From contig CAMACX010000003.1 of NCBI GenBank assembly GCA_945831575.1, positions 62,001 to 126,000 on the forward strand: a DNA stretch of 64,000 nt, in the 5' to 3' direction. Position numbers and translations under genes: made by a program. The DNA is from an uncultured Mediterranea sp. (GTDB taxonomy: Bacteria > Bacteroidota > Bacteroidia > Bacteroidales > Bacteroidaceae). Positions 8,767 to 18,144 of the stretch are shown here, one piece after another. The notes under the pieces are model-generated. The model did not search any database, was not told where the DNA came from, and was given only the letters and a program-made list of their open reading frames with translations. Position 1 is the stretch's first letter, and each line of letters starts with the position of its first letter.

Positions 8767-10023
8767 TTATCGTTGTACATTCAGCCCCATTGAATGGATA
8801 TAACCCTCCTGAGGCACATTATTACAGCACTTGCTGTTTTCTATAAAATCCTTCATAGCCTGACGGGCCATCTCCTGGTCGGGACGGGCTTCCCGGATTT
8901 CCTGATAGGTAGTTCGGGGTGACTCGGCAAACTTCACAATCAAATCCCAATTCGCCGGGCGCTGGATGCCCCTCATGCAAGAGCCATCCAGCTTCTTGTA
9001 GGGCCAGAAGGTATAGCCGATGTTGTTTTCCTGCATCACCTGGCTGAAGGCCGCCTGCCACTCGTCGCTGTTATGGCCTATCTCACCCATGTACATGGGC
9101 AGGTTGACGCTGTCTCGGAAGTGGATGAAGCCGGTTATGGCCTCGCGGGTAGCCTCGCCTCCGTAGCGGTGGCAGGTGTACATCAGCTTGTCGTCATAAC
9201 TGCCATCCTTGAACGGGCGGAAGTTGCTGTTCCATTGCGCCCCTCCTATCAGGACAATGTGGTTCTGGTCCACCTGCCGGATGGCCTGCGTAGCACGTCG
9301 GTAGAGCGGTTCGAGCTGGGCGTTCAGCTCCTCCACGTTGGCGAAGTAGGGTGCGATGGGCTCGTTGGTCAGTTCATAGCCCAGGATGACCGGCTCGTTC
9401 TTGTAGTAGTCGGCTATCTTCTGCCAGATGTCACAGAAGAGCTGTTGGCTTGCCTCGCTCTCCAACAGCCAGGGGTAGCCATAGCTGTCGTCGATGTTGT
9501 CGCCCGTCTGCCCACCGGGGGCATCGTGCATGTCCAGTATCAGGTAGAGGCCGTTGTCGCGGCACCAAGTCACCACGCTATCCACACGCTGGAAACCGTC
9601 CTGGTTATTCGTCAGCCCCATATAATCCTCGTCGGTGAAGAGCTTGTAGTGGAACGGCAAGCGGATGGTATTGGCTCCGGTCGAGGCAATGAACTCTATG
9701 TCCTGACGGGTGATATAATTCTCCTTGAAAGCCTTCCAGAACTCGGCTGTCTCATCGGGACCCACCAGCTGGCAGAACATCTCGTTAATGAACCGTGCGG
9801 AGTTGGTCTTGCCGAAGCCGAACATGTAGCCCTCGGGGTTAAGCCAGTTGCCCAGGTTCGTGCCACGGATGAAGAGCTTCTCGCCCGACGGAGTGATGAG
9901 GTCCTGCCCCGAGATGGTAACAAACTTTGCCACCTCATCTCGCTGGCCGGAACTTCTGTCCGCACAGGCCGTAAAGAGAGCAGCTACCCATATAAATAGT
10001 ACTATCTTTTTTATTATTATCAT
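8767..10023 (-). CDS. GH5 glucanase lipoprotein
   Basis: A 418-residue family 5 glycoside hydrolase. The acid/base glutamate is E221 in GYELTNEP and the nucleophile E314 in YMGEIG. The FIRGTNLGNWL start of the barrel recalls exo-beta-1,3-glucanase-like members, but the subfamily cannot be fixed. A lipoprotein signal ends in FTAC (C20), placing the enzyme on a membrane, probably the outer one. It sits between the GH16 gene (64-bp gap) and the GH3 gene (13-bp gap). The likely substrates are beta-glucan oligosaccharides made by the GH16 enzyme. Confidence 0.9.
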   Translation of the reverse strand: MIIIKKIVLFIWVAALFTACADRSSGQRDEVAKFVTISGQDLITPSGEKLFIRGTNLGNWLNPEGYMFGFGKTNSARFINEMFCQLVGPDETAEFWKAFKENYITRQDIEFIASTGANTIRLPFHYKLFTDEDYMGLTNNQDGFQRVDSVVTWCRDNGLYLILDMHDAPGGQTGDNIDDSYGYPWLLESEASQQLFCDIWQKIADYYKNEPVILGYELTNEPIAPYFANVEELNAQLEPLYRRATQAIRQVDQNHIVLIGGAQWNSNFRPFKDGSYDDKLMYTCHRYGGEATREAITGFIHFRDSVNLPMYMGEIGHNSDEWQAAFSQVMQENNIGYTFWPYKKLDGSCMRGIQRPANWDLIVKFAESPRTTYQEIREARPDQEMARQAMKDFIENSKCCNNVPQEGYIHSMGLNVQR

Positions 10024-10087
10024 GAATACCTATATCTTGATCTTGTGTTTGAATATTGTTCGAACGTCGTTCGGATAAGCTTATAAT

Positions 10088-11212
10088 TTACTTCTTCTGA
10101 AATACTCTGACGTACTCTACCTCCATGGTACAGGGCAGGGCCTTTTCATCCACTCCGTTCATGCCGCCCCATGAGCCTCCCCACGCCAGGTTGAGAATCA
10201 CGTAGAAGGGTTCGTTGTAGGGCCAGTTGCGCTTGCCGCTCCCGTCGTTCTCGTAATAGAGCAGCTTCTCCCCATCCACGTAGGTCTGGATATATTGCGA
10301 GGTCCACTCCATGGCATAGACGTGGAAGTCGTCCTCCGCCCCCTTCAGGTAGCGCTCCTTGGTCACCTGGGTGTTGTTGGCGTGATAGTGTCCCAAGGCA
10401 TGGAGGCTCGAAGAGACGTAGTTGGGATTGGTGCCTACCTCCTCCATGATGTCCATCTCCCCATCATCGGGCCATGCCGTGAACTTCACAGGCATCATCC
10501 AGAAGGCGGGCCAGGTGCCCTTACCCTTGGGCAGCTTGATCTTGGCCTCGATGTAGCCGTAGGTCCAACCGGTACGTACATTGCCATAGAGACGAGCGGA
10601 ATAGACCTTACCATCCTCCTTAAAGCACTTGATGCGAAGCTTGCCATCCTTGATGTCGGCCACGCGGGTACCGGCAGGAGTCTTCTCCTTGACGTAAGTC
10701 TGGAGCTCGTTGTTCACCCATCCGGGGTTGGCTTCCTGATAGGTCCAAAGGTCGCCGTCGGGATAGGAGCCGGAGTCAAACTCATCGTTCCATACCAACT
10801 TGTAGCCCTCTATGGGGCACTTGATTTCCGAGGGGTCTGGAATGCCGTCGCCACCAGCCTGGGTGACCTTGATGGACTCACGCGCTGCACCCGCCTTAAT
10901 CGTCACCATGCCCTCGCGAGCTTCGTAATCACCATTCTTCTGCACCTTGACGGTGAGTGTGGCTTGCTGCTGCGTGGAGCTCTCGGGGCTGACGGTTATC
11001 CAGCTGTCACTCGTCACGGCAGCCCATTCGTGGTTGGTAGTCAGCGTGACGGTCTGCTCTCCTGCCTCACCTTTGAACTCCAGCGAAGAAGGATTCAGGC
11101 TAATGACAGCCTGGCTTGTGCCAGGACTGTCATTAGTATCTCCCCCGCAGGCGGTAAGGAAAGTGAAGAGAAGCAGAATCGATGTAATCGAACACTTTCT
11201 CATCATCACCAC
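10088..11212 (-). CDS. GH16 endo-beta-glucanase lipoprotein with BACON-like domain
   Basis: A 374-residue surface-type endoglucanase. A lipobox FLTAC (C22) is followed by a BACON-like immunoglobulin-fold domain (about 36-118) and a GH16 domain (about 133-374). The active-site motif GEMDIMEE supplies nucleophile E252, D254 and acid/base E257. It is of the bacterial laminarinase/lichenase type, which cuts beta-1,3 or mixed beta-1,3/1,4-glucan. BACON domains often hold enzymes away from the cell surface. The gene lies 3 bp from the glycan-binding protein gene, so the two are translationally close. Family and catalytic residues are certain; linkage preference is inferred. Confidence 0.93.
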   Translation of the reverse strand: MVMMRKCSITSILLLFTFLTACGGDTNDSPGTSQAVISLNPSSLEFKGEAGEQTVTLTTNHEWAAVTSDSWITVSPESSTQQQATLTVKVQKNGDYEAREGMVTIKAGAARESIKVTQAGGDGIPDPSEIKCPIEGYKLVWNDEFDSGSYPDGDLWTYQEANPGWVNNELQTYVKEKTPAGTRVADIKDGKLRIKCFKEDGKVYSARLYGNVRTGWTYGYIEAKIKLPKGKGTWPAFWMMPVKFTAWPDDGEMDIMEEVGTNPNYVSSSLHALGHYHANNTQVTKERYLKGAEDDFHVYAMEWTSQYIQTYVDGEKLLYYENDGSGKRNWPYNEPFYVILNLAWGGSWGGMNGVDEKALPCTMEVEYVRVFQKK

Positions 11213-11215
11213 GAT

Positions 11216-13117
11216 TTATTCCTTAATCAAAATGATGTCACTGATCTTGACATGCGTGCCACCCGGAGTACCTCCGAAGTCGAAGAAGAGCGAGAGCGAA
11301 GCCGCATCACCCACAGGCAACTTCACGCCGGTCACCTTATAGACAAAGGTTTGGTCGGCTGTGATGGCATGGCGGTCGGCCACGAAGAAGTTGTTGTCGT
11401 CAGCACCATCGGTCAGCTTAATGGTCACTCCAGGCATGTCGTTATCGCCTACCAGCGTGCAGCTGAAGGTATAGCTGTCGGCCATTGCGGCACTGAGCGT
11501 GGTCTTGATGGGGAACTGACCCTGCCACTGCTGCGTACCGATTTCAGCGGGAATATCGAGTTCCCAGACATTGCCATCATGGCTCCACTTCGGGTCTTCT
11601 ATCTGACCCCATCCGTCGTTGGCAAACCAAGGGGTGACGGCCGTAAATGCGTCGCCACTGTCCACCGCCTTCCAGAGGTTGCGCTCATCGTCATAGGAGA
11701 GCGCCTCCTCGAAGTAAATCTTGCTCACCTTCACCACCGTTCCCGCAGGGGTGCCGCCAAAGTCAAGGAAGAGCGAGAGCTTCGCTGCATCCTGTTGCGG
11801 GAGGACCACATTCTCAGCCTTGTAGATGTAGGCCTTGTCTGCAGCCACCTCATGACGGTCGGCAAAGAAGAAGTTGTTGTCCTCGCCCGTCTCGGTCAGC
11901 TTGATGGTCAGTCCAGGGATATCGTTGTCAGCCTCAACCACGCAGTAGAAATTGTACTTCTTGCTCATCGAAGCAGTCAGCGTGGTGTGGATGGGGAACT
12001 GGCCCTGCCACTGCTGCGTACCGATACCCTCGGGCATCGTAATCTGCCAGGTGTCCCCTTCGTGTTTCCATTCGGGGTCGGCAATCTGCCCCCAGTCGTT
12101 GTTGGCAAACCAAGGCGCTACACTCTCAAATGCCTCACCGGCATCCACACCCTTCCAAAGGTTGGAAGCGGCATCGTAGTTCCAATCCATCGTAGCCTCG
12201 GGTTCATCACCCGGCTCAGGCAGACCAGTATCTTCACGGCTGGTGAAGACGAGACGCCAGGCAATGGAACCTTCGTCGCACACCAAGGCCAAGCGGGTGT
12301 TGGTGAGTGCCTCGATACGATAGTAAGGATTGTTGTAGGTGGCATCGTTGGGGATGTAGGGCAACAGGGTCTGTGGAGCAAACTGGATGTAGAGGCAGGA
12401 CTCGTCATTATACGTTCCAGGCACCAGCGTATAAGATGCGGTCTGCTCACTGACGGTAGCCATAAAGTCGGTGCCGTCGTTGGTATTGAACTCGGCAAAG
12501 ACGGTACAGCCCGTATTGACATACACAGTTCCTCCCTCTCCTGGATTGTAGCTGTAGGTGCCACCGGTGGCAGGGTCGCTGTCCGAATGGGCAAAGGAGA
12601 TGCGGTCGTCATAGACACCCCAGTCGGCCTTGTCGTTCACACCGGCCTTCCACCACTCAGAGCCGTCACTACCCGAAGGACCGCAGCCCATGTGGCCCAC
12701 TTCGGTATAGTCGATGCGCCACTCCTTATTGCAGAGTTTGCTGAAATAGGGGGTAAAGTCAATCTTCGTCTCGTTGAAGGTGAACGAGCCCTTAGCGGAG
12801 GCCTGCGACAGGCCGTTGCGGTTCATCACCTTGACTTCCAGTTCGTGGGTGCCCCGCTCCATGCTGCTGTAGCTACCCGTGGCAAGGAAGGAGTAGATCT
12901 TGCCATCGAGATACCACACGGGGTAACACCCCTTGAAATCACCGCTGACCGTGAATACAGCCGTATTGGTCTCCTGGTCAGTGGTCACGCTCACTTGTCT
13001 GCCATCTACAGTGGGCAGTCCGTTCTGGTCGGCTCCTTCAAACTCCTCAGGCGAACAAGCCGCCAGGGCGAGTACGCAGGCCAGAGCACTACCTATAGTT
13101 CTGAATATTTTGTTCAT
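11216..13117 (-). CDS. Surface glycan-binding lipoprotein with duplicated C-terminal module
   Basis: A 633-residue lipoprotein (lipobox ALAAC, C21) directly after susD, the usual place of the second surface glycan-binding protein (SGBP-B) of a glycan utilization locus. The N-terminal third has an Ig/PKD-like region (about 40-115) followed by a domain with many aromatics. The C-terminal 300 residues are two tandem copies of a module of about 145 residues, each with PWFAN(N/D)xWGQI, IGTQQWQGQFPI, DNNFFxADRH and LFxDFGGTPxGTxVKxS. These look like CBM4-type beta-sandwich modules, with W and Y residues well placed to stack on sugars. No catalytic motif was seen, so binding rather than cleavage is expected. 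Confidence 0.8.
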   Translation of the reverse strand: MNKIFRTIGSALACVLALAACSPEEFEGADQNGLPTVDGRQVSVTTDQETNTAVFTVSGDFKGCYPVWYLDGKIYSFLATGSYSSMERGTHELEVKVMNRNGLSQASAKGSFTFNETKIDFTPYFSKLCNKEWRIDYTEVGHMGCGPSGSDGSEWWKAGVNDKADWGVYDDRISFAHSDSDPATGGTYSYNPGEGGTVYVNTGCTVFAEFNTNDGTDFMATVSEQTASYTLVPGTYNDESCLYIQFAPQTLLPYIPNDATYNNPYYRIEALTNTRLALVCDEGSIAWRLVFTSREDTGLPEPGDEPEATMDWNYDAASNLWKGVDAGEAFESVAPWFANNDWGQIADPEWKHEGDTWQITMPEGIGTQQWQGQFPIHTTLTASMSKKYNFYCVVEADNDIPGLTIKLTETGEDNNFFFADRHEVAADKAYIYKAENVVLPQQDAAKLSLFLDFGGTPAGTVVKVSKIYFEEALSYDDERNLWKAVDSGDAFTAVTPWFANDGWGQIEDPKWSHDGNVWELDIPAEIGTQQWQGQFPIKTTLSAAMADSYTFSCTLVGDNDMPGVTIKLTDGADDNNFFVADRHAITADQTFVYKVTGVKLPVGDAASLSLFFDFGGTPGGTHVKISDIILIKE

Positions 13118-13135
13118 AATTGTTGCTTTGATGGA

Positions 13136-14644
13136 TTAGTAATTGTTTTGCTTCAAGGTCGGGTCGGCATCCAGTTCCGACTGTGCCAAGGGGATGTGCT
13201 TCTTGCTTTCCGTCCACGAGTTGGTGCGGTAGCCATACTTGTCGGGCACGAGGGTCGTGGCGGCATAGCCTGTGCGCACGAGGTCGAAGTAGCGCTTGCC
13301 CTCGCCGCAGAACTCCAGATGACGCTCGTTGAGCAGGTTGTCGATGTTGCACTCCGTGTAGCCCTTCAGCCCGGCACGGGTACGCACCTGGTTTAGGTAG
13401 TTCAGGGCATCGGCTGAGTTGCCGCCGGTGAGTATGATGAGCTCGGCTGCGTTGAGCAGCGTCTCGGCATAGCGGTAGATGCGCTTATTGTTGTTGTAGT
13501 TGAGGTTCTTCGAGGTGGGACAATCCTTGTTGTTGTCCGAATAGGGACGGTACTTCTTCAGCCACAGGTGGGTGTCCTGATAGCGCTCGGTGTAGCTGTA
13601 TTCGCGCACATCCCATACGGTGGCGTCACGACGCAGGTCGCCTTCGGGGAACATCTCCATGGTCTCCACTCGCATGGGCAGGAAGCCCCAACCGTCCTCA
13701 CCGGCATTCCATCCGTCACCACCGGGCCAGGTGTTGGGCGAAATCAGCGTGGGCAATACGCTACCGCCTGCATACATGGCCGTACCCCAGTCGCGCTGAG
13801 CGGCATTGTCATCGTAGTTGACCTCGAAGATGGACTCCTGGCACCATTCGCCCGACTCCTCCCAGAGGGCTGCAAAGTCGGGATTGAGGTCGTAATCCGA
13901 CGAGCTGATGATCTCCTTCATGTAGTTGAGAGCCTGAGCATAGCGTTGCTTGTCGTTCTGATACATCACCATCTCGGCATAGAGCATGTAGGCCATGGCC
14001 TGCGATACGCGTCCCGACTCACTAGCCGGCCATCGCATAGGCAGCACCCCGGTGGCAATGATATCCTCCAACTCGGGCAGCAACTGGTCGTAAATCTCGT
14101 CGGCCGTGAGCTGCGGAGCAGTATAGGGCAATTCCAGGTTTTCGAGATAGAAAGGCACGTTGCCGTAGTAGTGCCACAGGATATTGTAGTAATAGACGCG
14201 CAGCAGGCGGGCCTGTGCCTCACACTTGGCGCGGTAGGACTCCGTCGCACCACCCCACGAACAGTACTTGATGACGTCGTTGCAACGCTTGATGCCCGAA
14301 TAGAAGTCGGTCCAAAGCGTGGCCAGGGTGTTGTTGCCGTCGCCCTCGAAGTTGAAGAGCTTGTGCCAGTGCTGGTTGTCGGTGATGCTCGAACCACCCA
14401 CCCAGAAGTCATCGCCAAGAATCTCGGCATCCACGGTGAGGTCATTGTAGGCCGTACCGTCCCAGTCGGGCCAGTGCAGCGGGGAGTAGGCCGACATCAG
14501 GGCCTCTTCAAGGGTCTCTTCGCTGGTGTAGTACTCCTCCAGCGGTTCTCCCGTGGGGTTGTTCACCTCCAAGAAGCTGTCGCTGCACGATGTGGCAAAC
14601 AGAGCTACGGCTGTAGCCATTGCCAAAAAGGTATATTTCTTCAT
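13136..14644 (-). CDS. SusD/RagB-family glycan-binding lipoprotein
   Basis: A 502-residue SusD homologue. The lipobox ATSC (C20) is followed by SDSFLEVNNPTGEP, a standard SusD N-terminus, TPR-like helices and the conserved C-terminal segment NKRIYRYAETLLNAAELIIL ... RHLEFCGEGKRYFDLVRTG. SusD proteins cap the SusC channel and bind the polysaccharide. It lies 27 bp downstream of susC and 18 bp upstream of the second glycan-binding protein gene. The binding face cannot be predicted from sequence, but the enzymes beside it point to beta-glucan. Confidence 0.93.
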   Translation of the reverse strand: MKKYTFLAMATAVALFATSCSDSFLEVNNPTGEPLEEYYTSEETLEEALMSAYSPLHWPDWDGTAYNDLTVDAEILGDDFWVGGSSITDNQHWHKLFNFEGDGNNTLATLWTDFYSGIKRCNDVIKYCSWGGATESYRAKCEAQARLLRVYYYNILWHYYGNVPFYLENLELPYTAPQLTADEIYDQLLPELEDIIATGVLPMRWPASESGRVSQAMAYMLYAEMVMYQNDKQRYAQALNYMKEIISSSDYDLNPDFAALWEESGEWCQESIFEVNYDDNAAQRDWGTAMYAGGSVLPTLISPNTWPGGDGWNAGEDGWGFLPMRVETMEMFPEGDLRRDATVWDVREYSYTERYQDTHLWLKKYRPYSDNNKDCPTSKNLNYNNNKRIYRYAETLLNAAELIILTGGNSADALNYLNQVRTRAGLKGYTECNIDNLLNERHLEFCGEGKRYFDLVRTGYAATTLVPDKYGYRTNSWTESKKHIPLAQSELDADPTLKQNNY

Positions 14645-14671
14645 ATCGTTGTCAATTAGTGTGTTATAATG

Positions 14672-17600
14672 TTAGAAGCTGAGGTTGAAACCAAGGGTGT
14701 AGGTGCGGGCCTGCGGATAGACTCCGTAGTCCACGCCGAGCGAGGTGCCGCTGGTACCGATTTCGGGGTCGAAGCCCCAGTACTTGGTCCAGGTGAAGAG
14801 GTTCTCGGCCATGGCATAGACACGCAGACGGTTGATGCCGATCTTCTGAGTCAGCGAGCGAGGCAAGGTGTAGCCCAGCGTTACGTTCTTCATGCGGAGG
14901 TATGAGCCATCCTGGATGTAGAGGTCGCTCACTACCCAGTTCTTGCTGTCGCCCTGGCGGAGGATGGGCACACGGTTGGAGGTACCTTCACCGGTCCAGC
15001 GGGAGAGAACCCAGGTGGGGAAGTTACCCGAAGCGATGTCCTGGCGGTAGGTGGCATCAAACACATCCACACCGCTCACGCCCTGCAGGAAGACGCTCAG
15101 GTCGAAGCCCTTCCATTCGGCATTGAAGGTGGCACCAAAGGTCCAGTCGGGTGTACCCTTACCAATCTTCGTGCGGTCGTCAGAAGTGATTACGCCGTTG
15201 TTGTCGGTGTCCTGGAAGATGAGGTCGCCAGGCTGTGCGTCGGGCTGAATAAGCTGTGTAGCGCCGGTTTCAGGATTTGTCCAGGTATAGGCATTGACTT
15301 GGTCCATGTTCTGGAACACGCCCAGGGTCTTGTAGCCATAGAAGAAGGGGAAGGGTTGGCCATTCTCGGCACGGGTACCGCCGTCGCTGAACTGGCTGAT
15401 GCCCCAGTTGAGGAAACCGGTGTCGTTACCCAGGTTCTTCAGCTCGTTGTGCAGGTAGGAGGCGTTGGCCTTGACGGAGAAGTTGGCGTCAGATACGCGC
15501 CATTTGTAGCCCAGCTCAAACTCGAAGCCCGAGTTCTCCATGTCACCCACGTTGGCCAAGGGCTTGGCCTCGCCCACGTAGCTCGGGATAGGCATCTCGA
15601 TGATCATGCCGTTGGTCTTCTTGATGAAGTAATCCACGGTGAAGGTCAGGGCGTTGTTGAAGAATCCGAAGTCCAGACCGAAGTCGGTCTGCTCGCTCTC
15701 CTCCCACTTCAGGTTGGGGTTGGCCAGGCGGTTGGCCTTTGAGCCATAGACCATGGAGGCGGTCTGTCCGAGGTAGTAGTTGCTGGTGCCACCTACGGTC
15801 GAGAGGGTGGTGTAGGCAAAGTCACCGATGTTGTCGTTACCGTTCTTACCCCAGGAGAGGCGCACCTTCAGGTTGGAGAGCCAGGTGCGGGTCGGCTCCA
15901 TGAACTGCTCGTTGGTCACGTTCCAGCCCAGCGAGAAGGAGGGGAAGGTACCGTACTTGTTGTTCGAGCCGAAGCGGCTGGAGCCGTCGCGACGGATGGT
16001 GACCTGAGCCATGTAGCGCTCATCGTAGTTGTAGCTGAAGCGACCGAAGAGTGAGGAGAGGCGATGCTCTACATACGGACCGCCGCCTACGCCCACGTAG
16101 CTCTTCACGCCGACGATATTACCGTCCTCATCCACCTCGGTACCGAAGTCACCGCCGGTGGTGTAGTTGAGGTAAGGCTTGTTGGGGTTCACGAGGTTCC
16201 AGTGCGAGCCGGAGAGGTCGTCTCCCTTGTACTTGAGGGCCGACTGTCCGAGCACTACGCCGAAGGAGTGCTTGCCGATGGTCTTGTCGTAGGTCAGGGT
16301 GTTCTCCACCTGCCAGGTGGTGTTGTTGCCCTTATAAACCGATGCCGAGGTATGGTCGGCATTGTTGTTGCCTGAGAAATAGTACTTCTCGGTGATGGCC
16401 GACTCGTTGCCCCAGAACGACTGCTCAGCGCTCCAGGTGAAGTGGTACTTCAGGTTGTCCCAGAGCTGCAGGTCGAGGGCAATCTTCGGCATGAACTTGT
16501 GCGACCAGTTGCGGGTGGGCTTGCGCTGCATGAGGGCAATGGGGTTGTTCTGCTCGTTGTAGGAGCCCAGGTAGCCGGGGATGGTGTAGGGGTTGCCGTT
16601 GGCATCGCGGTAGAGGTCGTAGGCGGCATAGTGCTCAATCATGTCCTGACCCACGCGACCTGTCAGCGTGATGGGCAGCGTGGGAGCCAGGTAGAGGGCA
16701 GAGCCGAGCGGCGAGCCCCAGGTGGAGTTGGCATCGATGCCGGTGTTGTGTACCCGCATGTAGGAGAGGTTGGTGTGCAGCTCCAGCTTGTTGAGGAAGG
16801 AGCGCTCCTTGCTGGCATCGAGCAGGGTGAAGGAGTTGTTGGCACGCAGCGTGAGGCGGTCGTAGTTGGACTGACCGTAGTTGCCGCCCACGATACCCTC
16901 CTGCGAGAAGTAGCCTGCGGAGAAGTAGTAGTTGACCTTCTCGGTGGCACCGCTCACGGAGACGTCGTGCTGCATGATGGGGGCATTGTCGTTGAAGAGG
17001 GCCTCCTGCCAGTCGGTGCCGAAGCCGGTCACCTTGTTGCCATTGACGTCGGTGATGTTGTAGGGGTCGGCCAGGTAGGCCATGTCAGCGGGCAGGCTCT
17101 GCTTGCCGTTGAGGTACTTCTCGTTCATCAGCACGGCATAGTCGGTGGCGCCAGTGACTTCGCGCTTCTTCCAGGCGCTCTGCCAGCCGTAAGAGAAGTT
17201 ATAGTTGATGGAGGCCTTGCCCTCCTTGCCGCGCTTGGTGGTGACGAGGATGACACCGTTGGCGGCACGCGCACCGTAGATGGCACCCGAGGCAGCATCC
17301 TTCAGCACCTCCATCGACTCGATGTCAGAGGGATTGACCGCTTCCATACCGTTTTGGTCGGTCGGCATGCCGTCGATGATGTAGAGCGGCTCAGAGTTGT
17401 TGATGGTACCGATACCGCGCACGCGAATCATTGACTTAGAACCGGGCTGACCAGAGGCTGAGGTTACATTCACACCGGCAGCCATACCTTTGAGGGCATC
17501 ATCGGCACGCAGGCGTGTCTTACCTTCGAGGTCGTCAGCGCTCACCTTGGCGATAGAGGCCGTAACGACCGACTTCTTCTGTACACCGTAACCGATAACC

Positions 17601-17935
17601 ACCACCTCGTCCAGGGCCTGGGAGTCCTCCTTGAGGATGATGTTCATCTCCGCAGCCACCTTCAGCGTCTGACTGACATAGCCGATGTAGGAGACCTCGA
17701 TAGAGGCTCCCTGGGGGACATTGGGAAGGGTGAAGTTACCGTCGATGTTGGTAATGGTACCCTGCGAGGTACCTGTCAGGACAATACTGGCTCCGATGAC
17801 GGGTTCACCGGAAACGTCTTTCACGACACCTTTGACTGTCAACGTTTGCGCCAGGACAGAGACCGACAGCAGAAGCAAGCCGGCGACAGTCATCAATAGT
17901 CTGTGCGCATGGGTTCGTCTAGAACTTTGATTCAT
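14672..17935 (-). CDS. SusC-family TonB-dependent transporter
   Basis: A 1087-residue outer-membrane transporter. It has a signal peptide (ending SVLAQ), a carboxypeptidase-regulatory-like domain (about 33-110: VKGVVKDVSGEPVIGASIVL), a TonB box region (ALDEVVVIGYGVQKK), a plug (about 125-240, including VRGIGTINNSEPLYIIDGMP) and a SusC-type barrel ending in the expected aromatic (LGFNLSF). It is the first gene of the glucan operon, with a -7 box 71 bp upstream and a pair of direct repeats behind that. It imports oligosaccharides with energy from TonB/ExbB/ExbD. There is no N-terminal STN domain, so it should not be controlled by an anti-sigma factor. Confidence 0.94.
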   Translation of the reverse strand: MNQSSRRTHAHRLLMTVAGLLLLSVSVLAQTLTVKGVVKDVSGEPVIGASIVLTGTSQGTITNIDGNFTLPNVPQGASIEVSYIGYVSQTLKVAAEMNIILKEDSQALDEVVVIGYGVQKKSVVTASIAKVSADDLEGKTRLRADDALKGMAAGVNVTSASGQPGSKSMIRVRGIGTINNSEPLYIIDGMPTDQNGMEAVNPSDIESMEVLKDAASGAIYGARAANGVILVTTKRGKEGKASINYNFSYGWQSAWKKREVTGATDYAVLMNEKYLNGKQSLPADMAYLADPYNITDVNGNKVTGFGTDWQEALFNDNAPIMQHDVSVSGATEKVNYYFSAGYFSQEGIVGGNYGQSNYDRLTLRANNSFTLLDASKERSFLNKLELHTNLSYMRVHNTGIDANSTWGSPLGSALYLAPTLPITLTGRVGQDMIEHYAAYDLYRDANGNPYTIPGYLGSYNEQNNPIALMQRKPTRNWSHKFMPKIALDLQLWDNLKYHFTWSAEQSFWGNESAITEKYYFSGNNNADHTSASVYKGNNTTWQVENTLTYDKTIGKHSFGVVLGQSALKYKGDDLSGSHWNLVNPNKPYLNYTTGGDFGTEVDEDGNIVGVKSYVGVGGGPYVEHRLSSLFGRFSYNYDERYMAQVTIRRDGSSRFGSNNKYGTFPSFSLGWNVTNEQFMEPTRTWLSNLKVRLSWGKNGNDNIGDFAYTTLSTVGGTSNYYLGQTASMVYGSKANRLANPNLKWEESEQTDFGLDFGFFNNALTFTVDYFIKKTNGMIIEMPIPSYVGEAKPLANVGDMENSGFEFELGYKWRVSDANFSVKANASYLHNELKNLGNDTGFLNWGISQFSDGGTRAENGQPFPFFYGYKTLGVFQNMDQVNAYTWTNPETGATQLIQPDAQPGDLIFQDTDNNGVITSDDRTKIGKGTPDWTFGATFNAEWKGFDLSVFLQGVSGVDVFDATYRQDIASGNFPTWVLSRWTGEGTSNRVPILRQGDSKNWVVSDLYIQDGSYLRMKNVTLGYTLPRSLTQKIGINRLRVYAMAENLFTWTKYWGFDPEIGTSGTSLGVDYGVYPQARTYTLGFNLSF

Positions 17936-18005
17936 GATAAAAGAGTTAAAATGTTAATAAATTCCGTTGTTTTCTTCCGTTAAGATTCCACAAAGATTTA
18001 CGCTG

Positions 18006-18062
18006 CAAATGTAGAGCGAATTCCTCTCCCCCACAGGGTGCGGTAAACGGAAAAAGTAAACG
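18006..18062 (-). promoter_or_regulatory. susC promoter and candidate activator repeats
   Basis: On the minus strand TACATTTG (plus-strand 18006-18013) is a perfect -7 box, but no TTTG lies at the -33 position, which suggests activator dependence. Upstream of it are two direct copies of CGTTTAC (plus-strand GTAAACG at 18043-18049 and 18056-18062), 13 bp apart. They are good candidates for the binding site of the regulator encoded immediately upstream. Confidence 0.55.
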
Positions 18063-18144
18063 CTTGATTCTATAACATTTTGAAAATCAACACTTGCATC
18101 ATGAGAATCGGTAAGGCAGTAGAGGGCTTTCAGTAGGCCCTTCA

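Noticed and set aside
10295..13396. A 1033-codon open frame on the plus strand across the GH16 and glycan-binding protein genes
   Set aside because: It is antisense to two well-supported genes, has an amino-acid composition typical of GC-rich antisense frames, and no motif or start signal.
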